Counted from the stretch's first letter, positions 1 to 8,388 are shown. The stretch is DNA of 64,000 nucleotides from DAISIL01 sp036822015 (GCA_036822015.1 DAISIL010000001.1:62001-126000), one strand, 5' to 3'. Numbers and translations: made by a program. The notes: generated by a model not told the origin, from the letters alone.

Positions 1-1370
1 ATGCGTTTGTGTACGACTACTACGCCGATCAGCAAGCCGGACAAACCCACCAAGAGATGCTCCAACAACTCCAACGCTGGCATTTTAAGGTCTCTGAACA
101 CCACCAAACCTGCCAAAGCATCGAGGAAGTACAGCGTTTTATCGCATATTGGGACGAAGCCAGACACCAACTCCCCTACCAAACAGATGGTATCGTCGTC
201 AAGGTCAATGACTTCGATCATCGGCGTATCCTCGGCAACACCGCCAAAAGCCCCCGTTGGGCCATCGCCTACAAGTATCCCACAGAGGCAGCCCAGACGC
301 GATTGAAGGCAGTCAGTTATCAAGTCGGGCGGACGGGAGCCATCACGCCAGTAGCCAACCTCAAGCCCGTAGCCCTGGGTGGCACGACCGTCAAGCGGGC
401 CAGCCTCCACAACGCCGATATTATCGCCGAACTCGACCTGCACGAAGGCGATATGGTTTGGGTAGAAAAAGGCGGAGAGATCATCCCCAAAATTACGGGT
501 GTGCGCCAGGAGATGCGCCTGCCCACTGCCCGTCCCGTTATTTTTCCGAGCCAATGCCCCGAGTGTCAAACGCCGCTGGTACGACAGGAGGGAGAGGCGG
601 CTTATTACTGCCCCAACATCTGGGGATGTCCGCCGCAGGTCATCGGACGCATCGTGCATTTTGTGAGCCGCAAAGCCCTCAACATGGATAGCTTAGGCGA
701 AAAAACCATCGTGCTGTTTTACGAGCAACAACTGATCCGCGACATCGCCGACCTCTACACGCTCACCCGTGAGCAAATCGAAAGCCTGCCCAACTTCAAA
801 GAAAAATCAGCCCAAAACATCCTCGAAGCCCTCCATACATCCAAAGCCGTACCTTTTGAAAAAGTGCTTTTTGGACTCGGCATCCGGTTTGTTGGACAGA
901 CTGTTGCCCAAAAGCTAGCCCAACACTTCGGCAACATCGAAGCCCTCATGGCCGCTACCCCCGAGCAGATCGAAGAGGTCAGCGACATCGGGCCACGCAT
1001 CGCCCAGAGCGTGGTGGAGTACTTTGCCCAGACCCAAAACCGCCAACTCATCGAACGCCTCCAGGCTTTTGGTTTGCAGTTCCAGACCCAACAAGCGCAA
1101 AGCCCCACAGAGGGGCAGCTACAAAGCAAGACCTTTGTCATTTCGGGGGTATTCGCTCGGCACAGCCGCGAAGAACTCCAGGCGATCATCCTTCGGCACG
1201 GTGGCAAACTCCTGACGAGCATCTCCTCCAAATTGGATTTCTTCCTGACCGGCGAAAAAGTAGGGCCTGCCAAGCGACAAAAAGCCCAAAAACTCGGCAT
1301 CCGAGAGATCACCGAAGCCGAACTCCTGAATATGATTACTCCAAAAAGCGCACCGTTACCCGACGATTGA
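1..1370 (+). CDS. ligA: NAD-dependent DNA ligase LigA, C-terminal part (5' end outside window)
   Basis: LigA seals nicks in duplex DNA using NAD+ during replication and repair. The reading frame is open from the left window edge, so the first roughly 200 residues with the AMP-accepting lysine are missing here. Visible parts, in order, are the end of the nucleotidyltransferase domain (DGIVVKVND, then AIAYKYP), the OB fold, a zinc finger with the family spacing C-x2-C-x14-C-x5-C (near bases 556-630), the helix-hairpin-helix repeats and a C-terminal BRCT domain. This architecture is specific to bacterial LigA. The gene runs tail-to-tail into the OmpA-domain gene on the other strand, and the two coding regions overlap by 35 bases. 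Confidence 0.96.
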   Translation, partial: AFVYDYYADQQAGQTHQEMLQQLQRWHFKVSEHHQTCQSIEEVQRFIAYWDEARHQLPYQTDGIVVKVNDFDHRRILGNTAKSPRWAIAYKYPTEAAQTRLKAVSYQVGRTGAITPVANLKPVALGGTTVKRASLHNADIIAELDLHEGDMVWVEKGGEIIPKITGVRQEMRLPTARPVIFPSQCPECQTPLVRQEGEAAYYCPNIWGCPPQVIGRIVHFVSRKALNMDSLGEKTIVLFYEQQLIRDIADLYTLTREQIESLPNFKEKSAQNILEALHTSKAVPFEKVLFGLGIRFVGQTVAQKLAQHFGNIEALMAATPEQIEEVSDIGPRIAQSVVEYFAQTQNRQLIERLQAFGLQFQTQQAQSPTEGQLQSKTFVISGVFARHSREELQAIILRHGGKLLTSISSKLDFFLTGEKVGPAKRQKAQKLGIREITEAELLNMITPKSAPLPDD

Positions 1371-2697
1371 GGCGGCGGGTTTCCTCGCGGTCGTTGTCAG
1401 CTACGGGACGGCTACCGCCATAGCCTACCGTTTGGACGCGCTCCCGTGCGATGCCGCGTTGCTGGACGAGGTAGTCTTTGACGGCTTCGGCCCTGCGGTA
1501 GGAGAGTTGTTGGTTGAGGTAAGCCTGCCCTCGGTTGTCGGTGTGTCCGGCTAGTTCGATGTTGAGCCGAGGAAACTTTTGGAGGATGTTGGCCAGGCGG
1601 TCAATTTCGGGGAAATATTCGGGCAATAATTGATCTTTGCTTTGTAAAAATTGTACTTGAATGCGAATTTCCTGGTTGAGCCAGGCGGGCGAAAGGCGGT
1701 CGTTTTCGAGTACCTCGGCTAGGGTTTTGGGCCCTGACGTAGGGGCTACCGACGACTCGGGCGGGTACTGAATCTGGGCCAGCAGCCCCTCGCCCTCCGT
1801 GCCTACCCACACGTTGCCCTGCGTATCGACGGCTAGGGCTAGGGCGGCCGTACTGGTGAAGCCTTCTTCGGAGCCGAAGGTTTCCCAACGGCGGTTGTTT
1901 TGGTGGCGGGCGATGATGCGCCCGGCCAGCCAAAGATCGCCTTCGGGATCGGTGTGTATGGTGGTGATACGCCCGCCTTGCAGTGATTTGGGGATTACAA
2001 CTTCTTGCCAGTCATCGCCATAGCCAGTTTTTTTCCAAAGTACTGTTTGCCATTTACGGTCAAATCCAGCGACCCAAAGGGTGTTGTTTTGCCAGTGGAT
2101 GGCGGTGGCTTGTCTTAGGAAGCGGTGTTGTTGCCAGCGGCCATCTTCGGGCAGGCTTTGTAGCCCTTTGTCGGTGGCGATCCATTTGGTTTGCTGCCCG
2201 TCGATGCAGATGGCATAAACTTGATCGCTTTGGAGTTTGCTGTTTTGGGTGGTCAGGAACTCTGCCTGCCCGCGTTCGTTGATCTGCCAAAGTCCGCCTC
2301 CGAGGGTGGCTGCCCAGGCTTGTCCTCGGGCATCGGTGGTCAGTTGAGCGATTAGGAATTTACCGCGATGTGAAAAATCGAAAGGAACCATTTCTCCGGC
2401 ATCGTTTTCGAGATAGACATTGCTGCGGTAGCCGCCCATCCAGCGTCTTCCTCTGCGATCGAAGGTAAGGGAAAGTACGGGGACATCGCTCACGATCTGT
2501 GTCATGAAGGTTCCTTTTTCGTCGCCTTCGGTGAGCCGGATCAGTCCGCGCTCGGTAGCAATCCAGCGGTTGGTATCCTGGATGTAGAGGGCATGAACGG
2601 CTTGTTTGGGGAGGTTACCGAAGCGGGCAAAAGTACCTTGCGCATCTGCCCACAGGCAAGACAAACATAGCACGAGAGAACAGTAGTAGCGGAGCAT
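1336..2697 (-). CDS. exported two-component-type propeller protein with C-terminal OmpA domain
   Basis: The 453-residue protein begins with a signal peptide (MLRYYCSLVLCLSCLWADAQ). Residues about 20-310 form repeated short beta units with motifs such as WIATERGL, WIATDKGL and VWVGTEGEGL, which are typical of the regulator propeller found in Bacteroidota hybrid sensors. The last 90 residues are an OmpA/Pal-type peptidoglycan-binding domain (LAGHTDNRG, then NRRVTVRFLE). I chose the ATG at 2697 because the longer frame to 2754 adds 19 residues that would bury the signal peptide. Its likely place is the periplasm or outer membrane, tethered to the wall. The ligand of the propeller is unknown. Propeller plus OmpA in one chain, without a kinase, is unusual. 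Confidence 0.85.
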   Translation of the reverse strand: MLRYYCSLVLCLSCLWADAQGTFARFGNLPKQAVHALYIQDTNRWIATERGLIRLTEGDEKGTFMTQIVSDVPVLSLTFDRRGRRWMGGYRSNVYLENDAGEMVPFDFSHRGKFLIAQLTTDARGQAWAATLGGGLWQINERGQAEFLTTQNSKLQSDQVYAICIDGQQTKWIATDKGLQSLPEDGRWQQHRFLRQATAIHWQNNTLWVAGFDRKWQTVLWKKTGYGDDWQEVVIPKSLQGGRITTIHTDPEGDLWLAGRIIARHQNNRRWETFGSEEGFTSTAALALAVDTQGNVWVGTEGEGLLAQIQYPPESSVAPTSGPKTLAEVLENDRLSPAWLNQEIRIQVQFLQSKDQLLPEYFPEIDRLANILQKFPRLNIELAGHTDNRGQAYLNQQLSYRRAEAVKDYLVQQRGIARERVQTVGYGGSRPVADNDREETRRLNRRVTVRFLE

Positions 2698-2772
2698 CGT
2701 TTGTAGGAAATGGATGGTGTACTTTTTTTGTATCAAAAGACAAACCAAAAGCAAAGCTTGCTTATTTGTAGC

Positions 2773-2803
2773 TTGTATCGGATGCTAAAAAATCGTAACT
2801 TTG
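2773..2803 (+). promoter_or_regulatory. Bacteroidota-type promoter of the cytosine methyltransferase gene
   Basis: TTG at 2773-2775 is followed after 20 bases by TAACTTTG at 2796-2803, an exact fit to the Bacteroidota consensus TTG-N19-20-TAnnTTTG. The start codon lies only four bases beyond the -7 box, so transcription would begin at or inside the start codon. The message would be leaderless or nearly so. Confidence 0.7.
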
Positions 2804-2807
2804 AGAG

Positions 2808-3839
2808 ATGGAATACTGGAAAGAAGTAAATAAAAAACTGAAACCTTGGGTTGATGCTGGCTTGAATAAAACAGTAATTGATCTTTTTGCGGGATGCGGT
2901 GGACTTTCTCTTGGATTTGAGGCTAATGGCTTTAAAACCATTGGTTATGAAATAGACAAACAGGCAAGCGACACCTATAATAAAAATCTAATTGGCGAAT
3001 GCTTTAATCAAGCATTAACAGTTGATACAAAATATCCAAAAGCTGATATTGTTATTGGAGGACCACCTTGCCAACCTTTTAGTGTTGGTGGAAAACAACT
3101 TGGGCTTAAAGATTCAAGAGACGGGTTTCCGATTTTTCTGTCCGCCATCAGACAGCTTAATCCAGAGGTATTGTTGTTTGAAAATGTTCGTGGAATACTT
3201 TACAAAAACAAATGGTATTTAAAAGAAGTCATTGAAGAACTTGAAAGTTTGGGCTACTACATCAATTACGCCCTTTTAAATGCGGTAAACTATGAAGTTC
3301 CACAAAATAGAGAACGAGTTATTGTCATTGGCTCAAAACAAAAAATCAGTCTCCCAAGAAAGGTTGAAAGGAAAGTAACTGTAGGGCAAGCATTAGGAGA
3401 ACTTGCCTTTCAGTTTGACGAAAACTCTAAGTTCTTTACAGAATCTATGGATAGATACGTTGCGAATTATGAAAAAGCCTCAAAATGTGTTAATCCAAGA
3501 GATTTGTACTTAGATAGACCTGCAAGAACTTTGACTTGTAGAAATTTAGCCGGTGCAACAGGTGATATGCACCGAGTGAGATTGAAAGACGGTCGCAGGC
3601 GTAGAATTACAGTCAGAGAAGCCGCAAGACTTCAAAGTTTCCCTGATTGGTTTGAGTTTTCGGGTACGGAAACCAATCAATACAACCAAATAGGCAATGC
3701 TGTTGCACCAAATTTTGCGTACCATTTAGCTCTAAACATCAAAAAACATTTATTGGGAGAAACTGAAAATCAGTACATCACCACAGAAAACGAACAACTT
3801 AAACTATTTGAGAATGAAGCAATATATCAGTCCCGATAA
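2808..3839 (+). CDS. DNA (cytosine-5-)-methyltransferase
   Basis: The 343-residue enzyme methylates carbon 5 of cytosine in a specific DNA site. All hallmark motifs are present in order: SAM-binding DLFAGCGG (residues 25-32), catalytic PPCQPFS with the nucleophile cysteine near residue 88, ENVRG (about 125-129) and QNRERV (about 166-171). A short target-recognition region follows, then the closing AARLQSFP and QIGNAVAP motifs. The size fits a compact type II enzyme. The gene is clearly more AT-rich than its neighbours, which suggests horizontal transfer. It is followed, with a 26-base overlap, by a stump that looks like the start of the paired restriction gene, so the enzyme is probably now an orphan methyltransferase. 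Its target site cannot be read from the sequence. Confidence 0.94.
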   Translation: MEYWKEVNKKLKPWVDAGLNKTVIDLFAGCGGLSLGFEANGFKTIGYEIDKQASDTYNKNLIGECFNQALTVDTKYPKADIVIGGPPCQPFSVGGKQLGLKDSRDGFPIFLSAIRQLNPEVLLFENVRGILYKNKWYLKEVIEELESLGYYINYALLNAVNYEVPQNRERVIVIGSKQKISLPRKVERKVTVGQALGELAFQFDENSKFFTESMDRYVANYEKASKCVNPRDLYLDRPARTLTCRNLAGATGDMHRVRLKDGRRRRITVREAARLQSFPDWFEFSGTETNQYNQIGNAVAPNFAYHLALNIKKHLLGETENQYITTENEQLKLFENEAIYQSR

Positions 3840-4014
3840 GTCAAAAACGTTTAGGGAAAAAACACTACAGGTTCAGGAACTGATAAATACCACGCTTTAC
3901 ATTCTTGACAGTTTTGGAGTTCCAGTTGATGCCACGCCAAGAAGATTGGAAAGAATGGCAATAGCATTTTTAGCAAGTGGGGATATTAAATTTATCAGCG
4001 GTTATGAAGCGTAA
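3814..4014 (+). pseudogene. truncated partner of the methyltransferase, probably restriction endonuclease N-terminus
   Basis: An ATG inside the end of the methyltransferase gene opens a 66-codon frame of the same AT-rich composition. The peptide (MKQYISPDKSKTFR..., ending ...AFLASGDIKFISGYEA) reads like an ordered protein start, with TPRRLERMAIAFL predicted helical. It ends abruptly where it meets the 3' end of hemG on the other strand, and the last 13 bases overlap hemG. Overlap with and position behind a type II methyltransferase suggest the N-terminal stump of the cognate endonuclease, cut off by a deletion. I do not recognise a catalytic motif, so the restriction assignment rests on context. 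Confidence 0.55.
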
Positions 4015-5318
4015 TCACCGATGGCTCGGGCTAGGGCAGGGGCTTTGTGGATGGCATCGGCGATGGAGATGCCTCCTTTCCAGTTAGCGGCTACCCAGAG
4101 GCCGTGCTGCTCGGCGGCTTTGGCGGCGGCATAGACGGGTAAGATGTCGCGGTTGTACTGTGGGATGGCTTTCTCCCAACGGGTGAAGTGCTGAAAAACG
4201 GGTGTCGTTTGGATGCCAAAGAGCCGCTGGAGTTCCTGCGTTACCTGTGTTTTGATCTCGGACTCGGGCAGGAGCGCACGTTCGCGATACAAAGCCCCGC
4301 CTACGAAGGTCGTCAGGAGGGCATTGCCTTCGGGGGCGCGTCCATCGAAGACGCTACTTGTCCAGATGCTGCCAGCCGCAAAAAGCCCTTCTTTTTGGGG
4401 ATGTAGCCCGCCAAAGCCATCCAGGTCGTGTTGGATGGCTTGTTTGGGGAAGGCCGTATGGATAACGGCCATCGGTGGATAATCGACCTTATCAAGGCTA
4501 CGGGCAAAATCAGGGAAAGCATCTCGGATGAGGGCCGCCGCCACAAAGGCCGGTAGTGCCAGGACAACTTGCTCGGCATCGAGTTTTTGCCCATCGCGTA
4601 GGTGTACCCAAAAACCCGACGTGGGTTTGCGTTCGATCCAGGCTACGGCGGTATCGGTCTGGATGTTGAGGCCCTGGGCAAGTTGCTGGGGGAGTTGCTG
4701 CATTCCTTCCTTAAAAGTGAGAGAGATTTTTCGTGCGCCAGATTTTTTGTTTTGGATGAAGCCCTTCAAAACGGAGCCGTACTCACGCTCGTATTGAGCC
4801 AGGACGGGAAACGTCTCTTCGACCAAAAGCTGTTCAGGATCGCCGGCATAGATACCGGCTACGAAGGTATTGAGGGGATAATCGACGATTTCCTGACAAA
4901 AGCGTCGCCGAAAAAAACTGCTCAACGTCTCCTGGTCTGGCCCCGTGCTGCGGCGGCGCATTTCGCTCAGGACGGCCCACTTGGTAGGCCAACTAAAAAA
5001 GCCACTCGTGAGGAGGTCCATCGGGCCAGCGGGGAGTTTGCGGTACTTACCCCCTCGAAAGATAAAGCGATCTTTGCTTACCGGATTGGCTGGCACGATG
5101 GCTTCTTTGAGACCGATCTGGTGCAAAAAGTCGAGCGTAGCGGCATCACATAGCACCGAATTGGGCCCGTACTCGAGCCGGTAGCCTTCTACGTCTTGGG
5201 ATCGGATGTAACCACCTACGGCCGGACGAGCCTCCAGGAGGGTATAGGGAGTGGACTGGGTATGGAGGGCGCGGGCCAGGGCAAGTCCCGTAATGCCTGC
5301 TCCAATGATGGTAATCAT
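4002..5318 (-). CDS. hemG: protoporphyrinogen oxidase (HemG/HemY type, FAD-dependent)
   Basis: The 438-residue flavoprotein oxidises protoporphyrinogen IX (or coproporphyrinogen in the related branch) during heme synthesis. The N-terminus carries the FAD-binding Rossmann motif GAGITG at residues 5-10, followed by an acidic strand end (LLEA) and the family block GYRLEYGPNSVL. The C-terminal block PQYNRDILPVY and GLWVAANWKGGISIADAI closes the FAD site as in PPOX proteins. No signal peptide is present, and the enzyme should sit at the cytoplasmic face of the membrane. The gene stands alone on its strand apart from the DUF721 gene just upstream. Its 3' end touches the AT-rich import next door. 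Confidence 0.92.
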   Translation of the reverse strand: MITIIGAGITGLALARALHTQSTPYTLLEARPAVGGYIRSQDVEGYRLEYGPNSVLCDAATLDFLHQIGLKEAIVPANPVSKDRFIFRGGKYRKLPAGPMDLLTSGFFSWPTKWAVLSEMRRRSTGPDQETLSSFFRRRFCQEIVDYPLNTFVAGIYAGDPEQLLVEETFPVLAQYEREYGSVLKGFIQNKKSGARKISLTFKEGMQQLPQQLAQGLNIQTDTAVAWIERKPTSGFWVHLRDGQKLDAEQVVLALPAFVAAALIRDAFPDFARSLDKVDYPPMAVIHTAFPKQAIQHDLDGFGGLHPQKEGLFAAGSIWTSSVFDGRAPEGNALLTTFVGGALYRERALLPESEIKTQVTQELQRLFGIQTTPVFQHFTRWEKAIPQYNRDILPVYAAAKAAEQHGLWVAANWKGGISIADAIHKAPALARAIGDYAS

Positions 5319-5340
5319 AGGTTTTTGCTTGGATGGAGGA

Positions 5341-5634
5341 TCATAAGATAATCAGTTCGGCGATCAAATCCGCGCCTACGTACCGGTTGAGGCGTTGGAT
5401 GACATCCGATTTGGCCAAAAGAATCTCCTGGCGCAGGGCGGGAGAGCTAAGCGTAACGCACAAACGCCCGTCTCTGAAGGTGATCTCCTGCGTACGCTCA
5501 ACGACAAAGCCCCCCATCTCCTGCTTCCAGGCATCCTTGATGCGTGCGGCACGGTACTGGTTTTCGAGGCGATAACTTTCCAGGAGGTGCGTGATGACCG
5601 CACGGAGCGGACGGGGTTCATTGGTCGATTTCAT
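5341..5634 (-). CDS. DUF721 domain protein (DciA-related)
   Basis: This 97-residue basic protein matches the DUF721 pattern: a helical start (ITHLLESYRLENQYR), a central VVERTQEITFRDGRLCVTLSSPALRQEI, and a hydrophobic end (VGADLIAELIIL). DUF721 includes DciA, the helper that loads the replicative helicase in many bacteria, and the short form seen here is the common one in Bacteroidota. The gene lies 22 bases upstream of hemG on the same strand, and a shared transcript is likely. A role in replication is inferred from family membership only. Confidence 0.82.
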   Translation of the reverse strand: MKSTNEPRPLRAVITHLLESYRLENQYRAARIKDAWKQEMGGFVVERTQEITFRDGRLCVTLSSPALRQEILLAKSDVIQRLNRYVGADLIAELIIL

Positions 5635-5702
5635 AGCTCTAAGTTAGGGATTTCTTCACAAAAAAGGAAAACTTTTAACAGAGATAGATGCTTTATTGGG
5701 GT

Positions 5703-7244
5703 ATGAACGAACGCATACGCCAACTCTTAGATGGTTTGAGCCAACACATCTACGAAAAAGACGAAATCATCCGACTTTCTTTGCTGGCAGCCATTGCCGG
5801 TGAGAGTGTCTTTTTGTTGGGCCCTCCGGGGGTAGCCAAGAGTTTGATTGCCAGGCGACTCAAATACGCCTTCGCCGATGGAAAGTCCTTTGAGTACCTG
5901 ATGAGCCGGTTCAGTACGCCCGACGAAGTTTTTGGACCCGTCTCGATCAAAAAACTCAAAGATGAGGACAAATACGAACGTCTCACGGATCGCTATTTGC
6001 CCGGGGCTACGGTTGTTTTTTTGGATGAAATCTGGAAAGCCAGCCCCTCCATCCAAAATGCCCTCCTGACCGTCCTGAACGAAAAAATCTACCGCAACGG
6101 TGAGCAGGACATCCCTGTCTCCATCAAAGTCATCCTCTCGGCCTCCAACGAACTCCCCCAGGGGGGCGAAGGGCTAGACGCGCTCTGGGATCGCTTTTTG
6201 TTGCGGTATATCATCACGGAAATCAAAAAAAATGGTAATTTTTTGAATATGCTCACCAGCACCGAGGATGTGTATGCCGACAACGTAGCCGCAGCGATCA
6301 AAATTACACCCCAGGAACTCGAGCAGTGGCAGTCCGAGATCCAAAAAATTGCCCTGCCGCCCGAAGTCTTGAATACCATCCAGGTCATTAAGCAGCGGCT
6401 CGTGGAACACGACCAAAAAGGCGGCGTGCCGTTTCAGGTCTATGATCGCCGCTGGAAAAAGATCGTGCAACTGCTCAAAACATCGGCTTTCCTAAACGGC
6501 CGCCAGGCAGTCGATCTGATGGACTGTTTCTTGATGGTGCATTGCCTCTGGAATACCCCCGATCAGCTCGAGCCGCTGCAAGCCATCGTTTCGGAGACCA
6601 TCCGCAAGCACGGTTATAGTGTGGCACTCAACCTTAACGGTCTCAAAAAAGAAATCCAGGACTTAGAAACAGACATCCAGCAGGAGACCCACGTACGGGT
6701 GGCACGCACCGAAGATGAACTGTACCTGATCGACCATACGTATTACGAAGTCGAAAAACTGGATAGCTACCTGGATGGTAAGTTTATCAAACGTTCGGAC
6801 TATGAAAAGCTCAAACGCGAGGAGGCGATCTCGATCAGTGTTTATGACCAAAACTACAAGCTGACCTACAAAGTCAAGGCACAGCGATCGAAGGAAGCCC
6901 ACCAAATTGATGTTTTTCATAACGCCCAGCTACTGCCCTTCCAGATGCGGGTGCAAAAAATAGAAAAGCATGAGGAGATTCCGCGTCCGCCACACCCACT
7001 GGTACGCAAATATTGGGATGAGAGCATTCAGCAGTTATCCGACTACATCGACAAGCACCTCCAAAGCCTCGATACCGATGCCCCGGAGGCTCTCCAAGGG
7101 CTGGACGATCATCTGTTTGTGCCTCGGCATTTGTCCCAGATTGTGCGCTCAAATCTCAACGCCTCCATCAATACCCTCAATAGCCTTCGCATTCGCTTAG
7201 AGAAGTTACAACACAGCTACTTACGCCTCGAGGAGCCAGTTTAG
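5703..7244 (+). CDS. MoxR-family AAA+ ATPase, RavA-like
   Basis: The 513-residue protein is an AAA+ ATPase of the MoxR clade with a long C-terminal extension. Walker A is GPPGVAKS (residues 40-47), Walker B is VVFLDEIWKA (about 103-112), and the sensor region is ILSASNELP. The blocks DEVFGPVSIKKL and GGEGLDALWDRFLLRY are typical of RavA. RavA in enterobacteria works with the von Willebrand protein ViaA as a metal-linked chaperone. No VWA gene lies in this window next to it. I prefer the ATG at 5703 (MNERIRQLL) over 5688, because it begins directly at the family N-terminus. The C-terminal 200 residues are rich in charged, helical sequence. Its client protein is unknown. Confidence 0.87.
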   Translation: MNERIRQLLDGLSQHIYEKDEIIRLSLLAAIAGESVFLLGPPGVAKSLIARRLKYAFADGKSFEYLMSRFSTPDEVFGPVSIKKLKDEDKYERLTDRYLPGATVVFLDEIWKASPSIQNALLTVLNEKIYRNGEQDIPVSIKVILSASNELPQGGEGLDALWDRFLLRYIITEIKKNGNFLNMLTSTEDVYADNVAAAIKITPQELEQWQSEIQKIALPPEVLNTIQVIKQRLVEHDQKGGVPFQVYDRRWKKIVQLLKTSAFLNGRQAVDLMDCFLMVHCLWNTPDQLEPLQAIVSETIRKHGYSVALNLNGLKKEIQDLETDIQQETHVRVARTEDELYLIDHTYYEVEKLDSYLDGKFIKRSDYEKLKREEAISISVYDQNYKLTYKVKAQRSKEAHQIDVFHNAQLLPFQMRVQKIEKHEEIPRPPHPLVRKYWDESIQQLSDYIDKHLQSLDTDAPEALQGLDDHLFVPRHLSQIVRSNLNASINTLNSLRIRLEKLQHSYLRLEEPV

Positions 7245-7301
7245 AACAGCTTAAAGGGAGTATGTGGTGGTGATAAAGTTTCAAAATTCGTAACTTTACA
7301 A

Positions 7302-7708
7302 GTGCACAAAGATAGCATCAATCCATACACCGATTTTGGCTTCAAAAAAACCTTTGGGGAGGAGGCAAACAAAGACCTTTTCATTGATTTTTTGAACCAG
7401 CTTTTACCCGTCCATCACCAGATAGCCGAACTTAACTCCCGTAACGTAGAAAACCTGGCTGATCTGTCGGTAGAAGGCAAGCGAACTAACCAACCTAAGC
7501 ACCGAACAGCGAGATAGATACGAGCAGAGATATGAAAAGTGTCATCGAAACGGCGGTGGAAGAAGCCGTAGAAGAACAAGCCCTGGAAATTGTCAAAAAG
7601 ATCATCAAACGCAACTTGACAAACGAGGAGATGGCAGAAGATGCGGGCTTGTCAGCCCAACAAATGGAGCAACTACGAAACGAGACCAACAACAACGGAG
7701 AGGACTGA
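7302..7708 (+). pseudogene. Rpn-type PD-(D/E)XK recombination-promoting nuclease, internally deleted
   Basis: Two fragments of one protein remain. The first (bases 7302 to about 7480, GTG start) carries the diagnostic start NPYTDFGFKKTFGEE..NKDLFIDFLNQLL. The second, in another frame (about 7499-7708), is a typical acidic Rpn tail ending in MAEDAGLSAQQMEQL and a stop at 7706-7708. The catalytic middle of roughly 200 residues is missing, and the junction near 7480-7500 shifts frame. Rpn proteins are transposase-like nucleases that spread as mobile orphans. Here only the ends are left, so the locus cannot make an active enzyme. TAACTTTA just upstream may be its old promoter. Confidence 0.85.
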
Positions 7709-7788
7709 TCTACATGCTTGCTTTGTCTTTTCCCCAAAAAAAAATCAGACAGAAGGACTGCCTTATAGGTTTGTATCAACACGATATG

Positions 7789-7860
7789 TGCCCCCGGCAA
7801 GAATCGAACTTGCATTTACAGTTTAGGAAACTGCCGTTCTATCCATTGAACTACGGGGAC
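7789..7860 (-). tRNA. tRNA-Arg (anticodon CCT)
   Basis: The reverse strand folds as a complete cloverleaf of 72 bases. The acceptor stem is GTCCCCG with CGGGGGC plus discriminator A. The anticodon stem GCAGT/ACTGT encloses the loop TTCCTAA, and the T arm GCAAG-TTCGATT-CTTGC is perfect. Anticodon CCT reads the rare AGG arginine codon. The CCA end is not encoded. A TAATTTTG box on the same strand at 7878-7885, 17 bases upstream of the tRNA 5' end, is a good candidate -7 promoter element. Confidence 0.95.
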
Positions 7861-7962
7861 TATCTCTAAATTATTCACAAAATTAAGACAAAAAACCGGT
7901 TGAGTGGATGTATTTTCGGTAATTTGTTGTTTTTTAGTAAGTAAAACAAACTAAATTTCTGA

Positions 7963-8364
7963 ATGACCAAAAAAAACGCCCAGGTTCCTTCGCTTTCCTT
8001 AGTGCAACTCATTGTCGCGGGGATGCAAGAAAAAAAAGCTAAGGATATTCTTATCCTTGATTTGCGTGAAATCCCACAAGCTGTTGCTGATTATTTTGTG
8101 ATCGCGACTGGCACAACGGATGTACACGTAGATGCCATCCAACAATCGGTACAAAAAGAAGTCCATTTGAGCCACGGCGAGCGTCCCTGGCATAGCGAAG
8201 GGCAAAGCAATCGGGAGTGGGTACTCCTTGACTTTGTGGATGTGGTGGCACATGTTTTTCAAGAGAAGAAACGCCAGTTTTATCGTTTGGAAGAACTCTG
8301 GGGCGATGCCCGCTTCTTGCCCGTTCCCGATCAACAATTTACCACTTCTTCTGGTACAGAATAA
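7963..8364 (+). CDS. rsfS: ribosome silencing factor RsfS
   Basis: This 133-residue member of the RsfS/Iojap family binds ribosomal protein uL14 and blocks subunit joining when translation must be turned down. The family core is complete: AKDILILDLREI, ADYFVIATGTTDVHVDAI, RPWHSEGQSNREWVLLDFVDVVAHVFQ and the closing YRLEELWGDA. It lies 67 bases upstream of ftsH on the same strand. The rsfS-ftsH order is frequent in Bacteroidota, but a candidate -7 box between the two genes suggests ftsH also has its own promoter. Confidence 0.95.
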   Translation: MTKKNAQVPSLSLVQLIVAGMQEKKAKDILILDLREIPQAVADYFVIATGTTDVHVDAIQQSVQKEVHLSHGERPWHSEGQSNREWVLLDFVDVVAHVFQEKKRQFYRLEELWGDARFLPVPDQQFTTSSGTE

Positions 8365-8388
8365 CAAATTCGCCACGCGCAAAGTTAC

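Noticed and set aside
257..691. 144-codon frame overlapping ligA on the same strand
   Set aside because: Out-of-frame shadow; ligA motifs fix the true frame.
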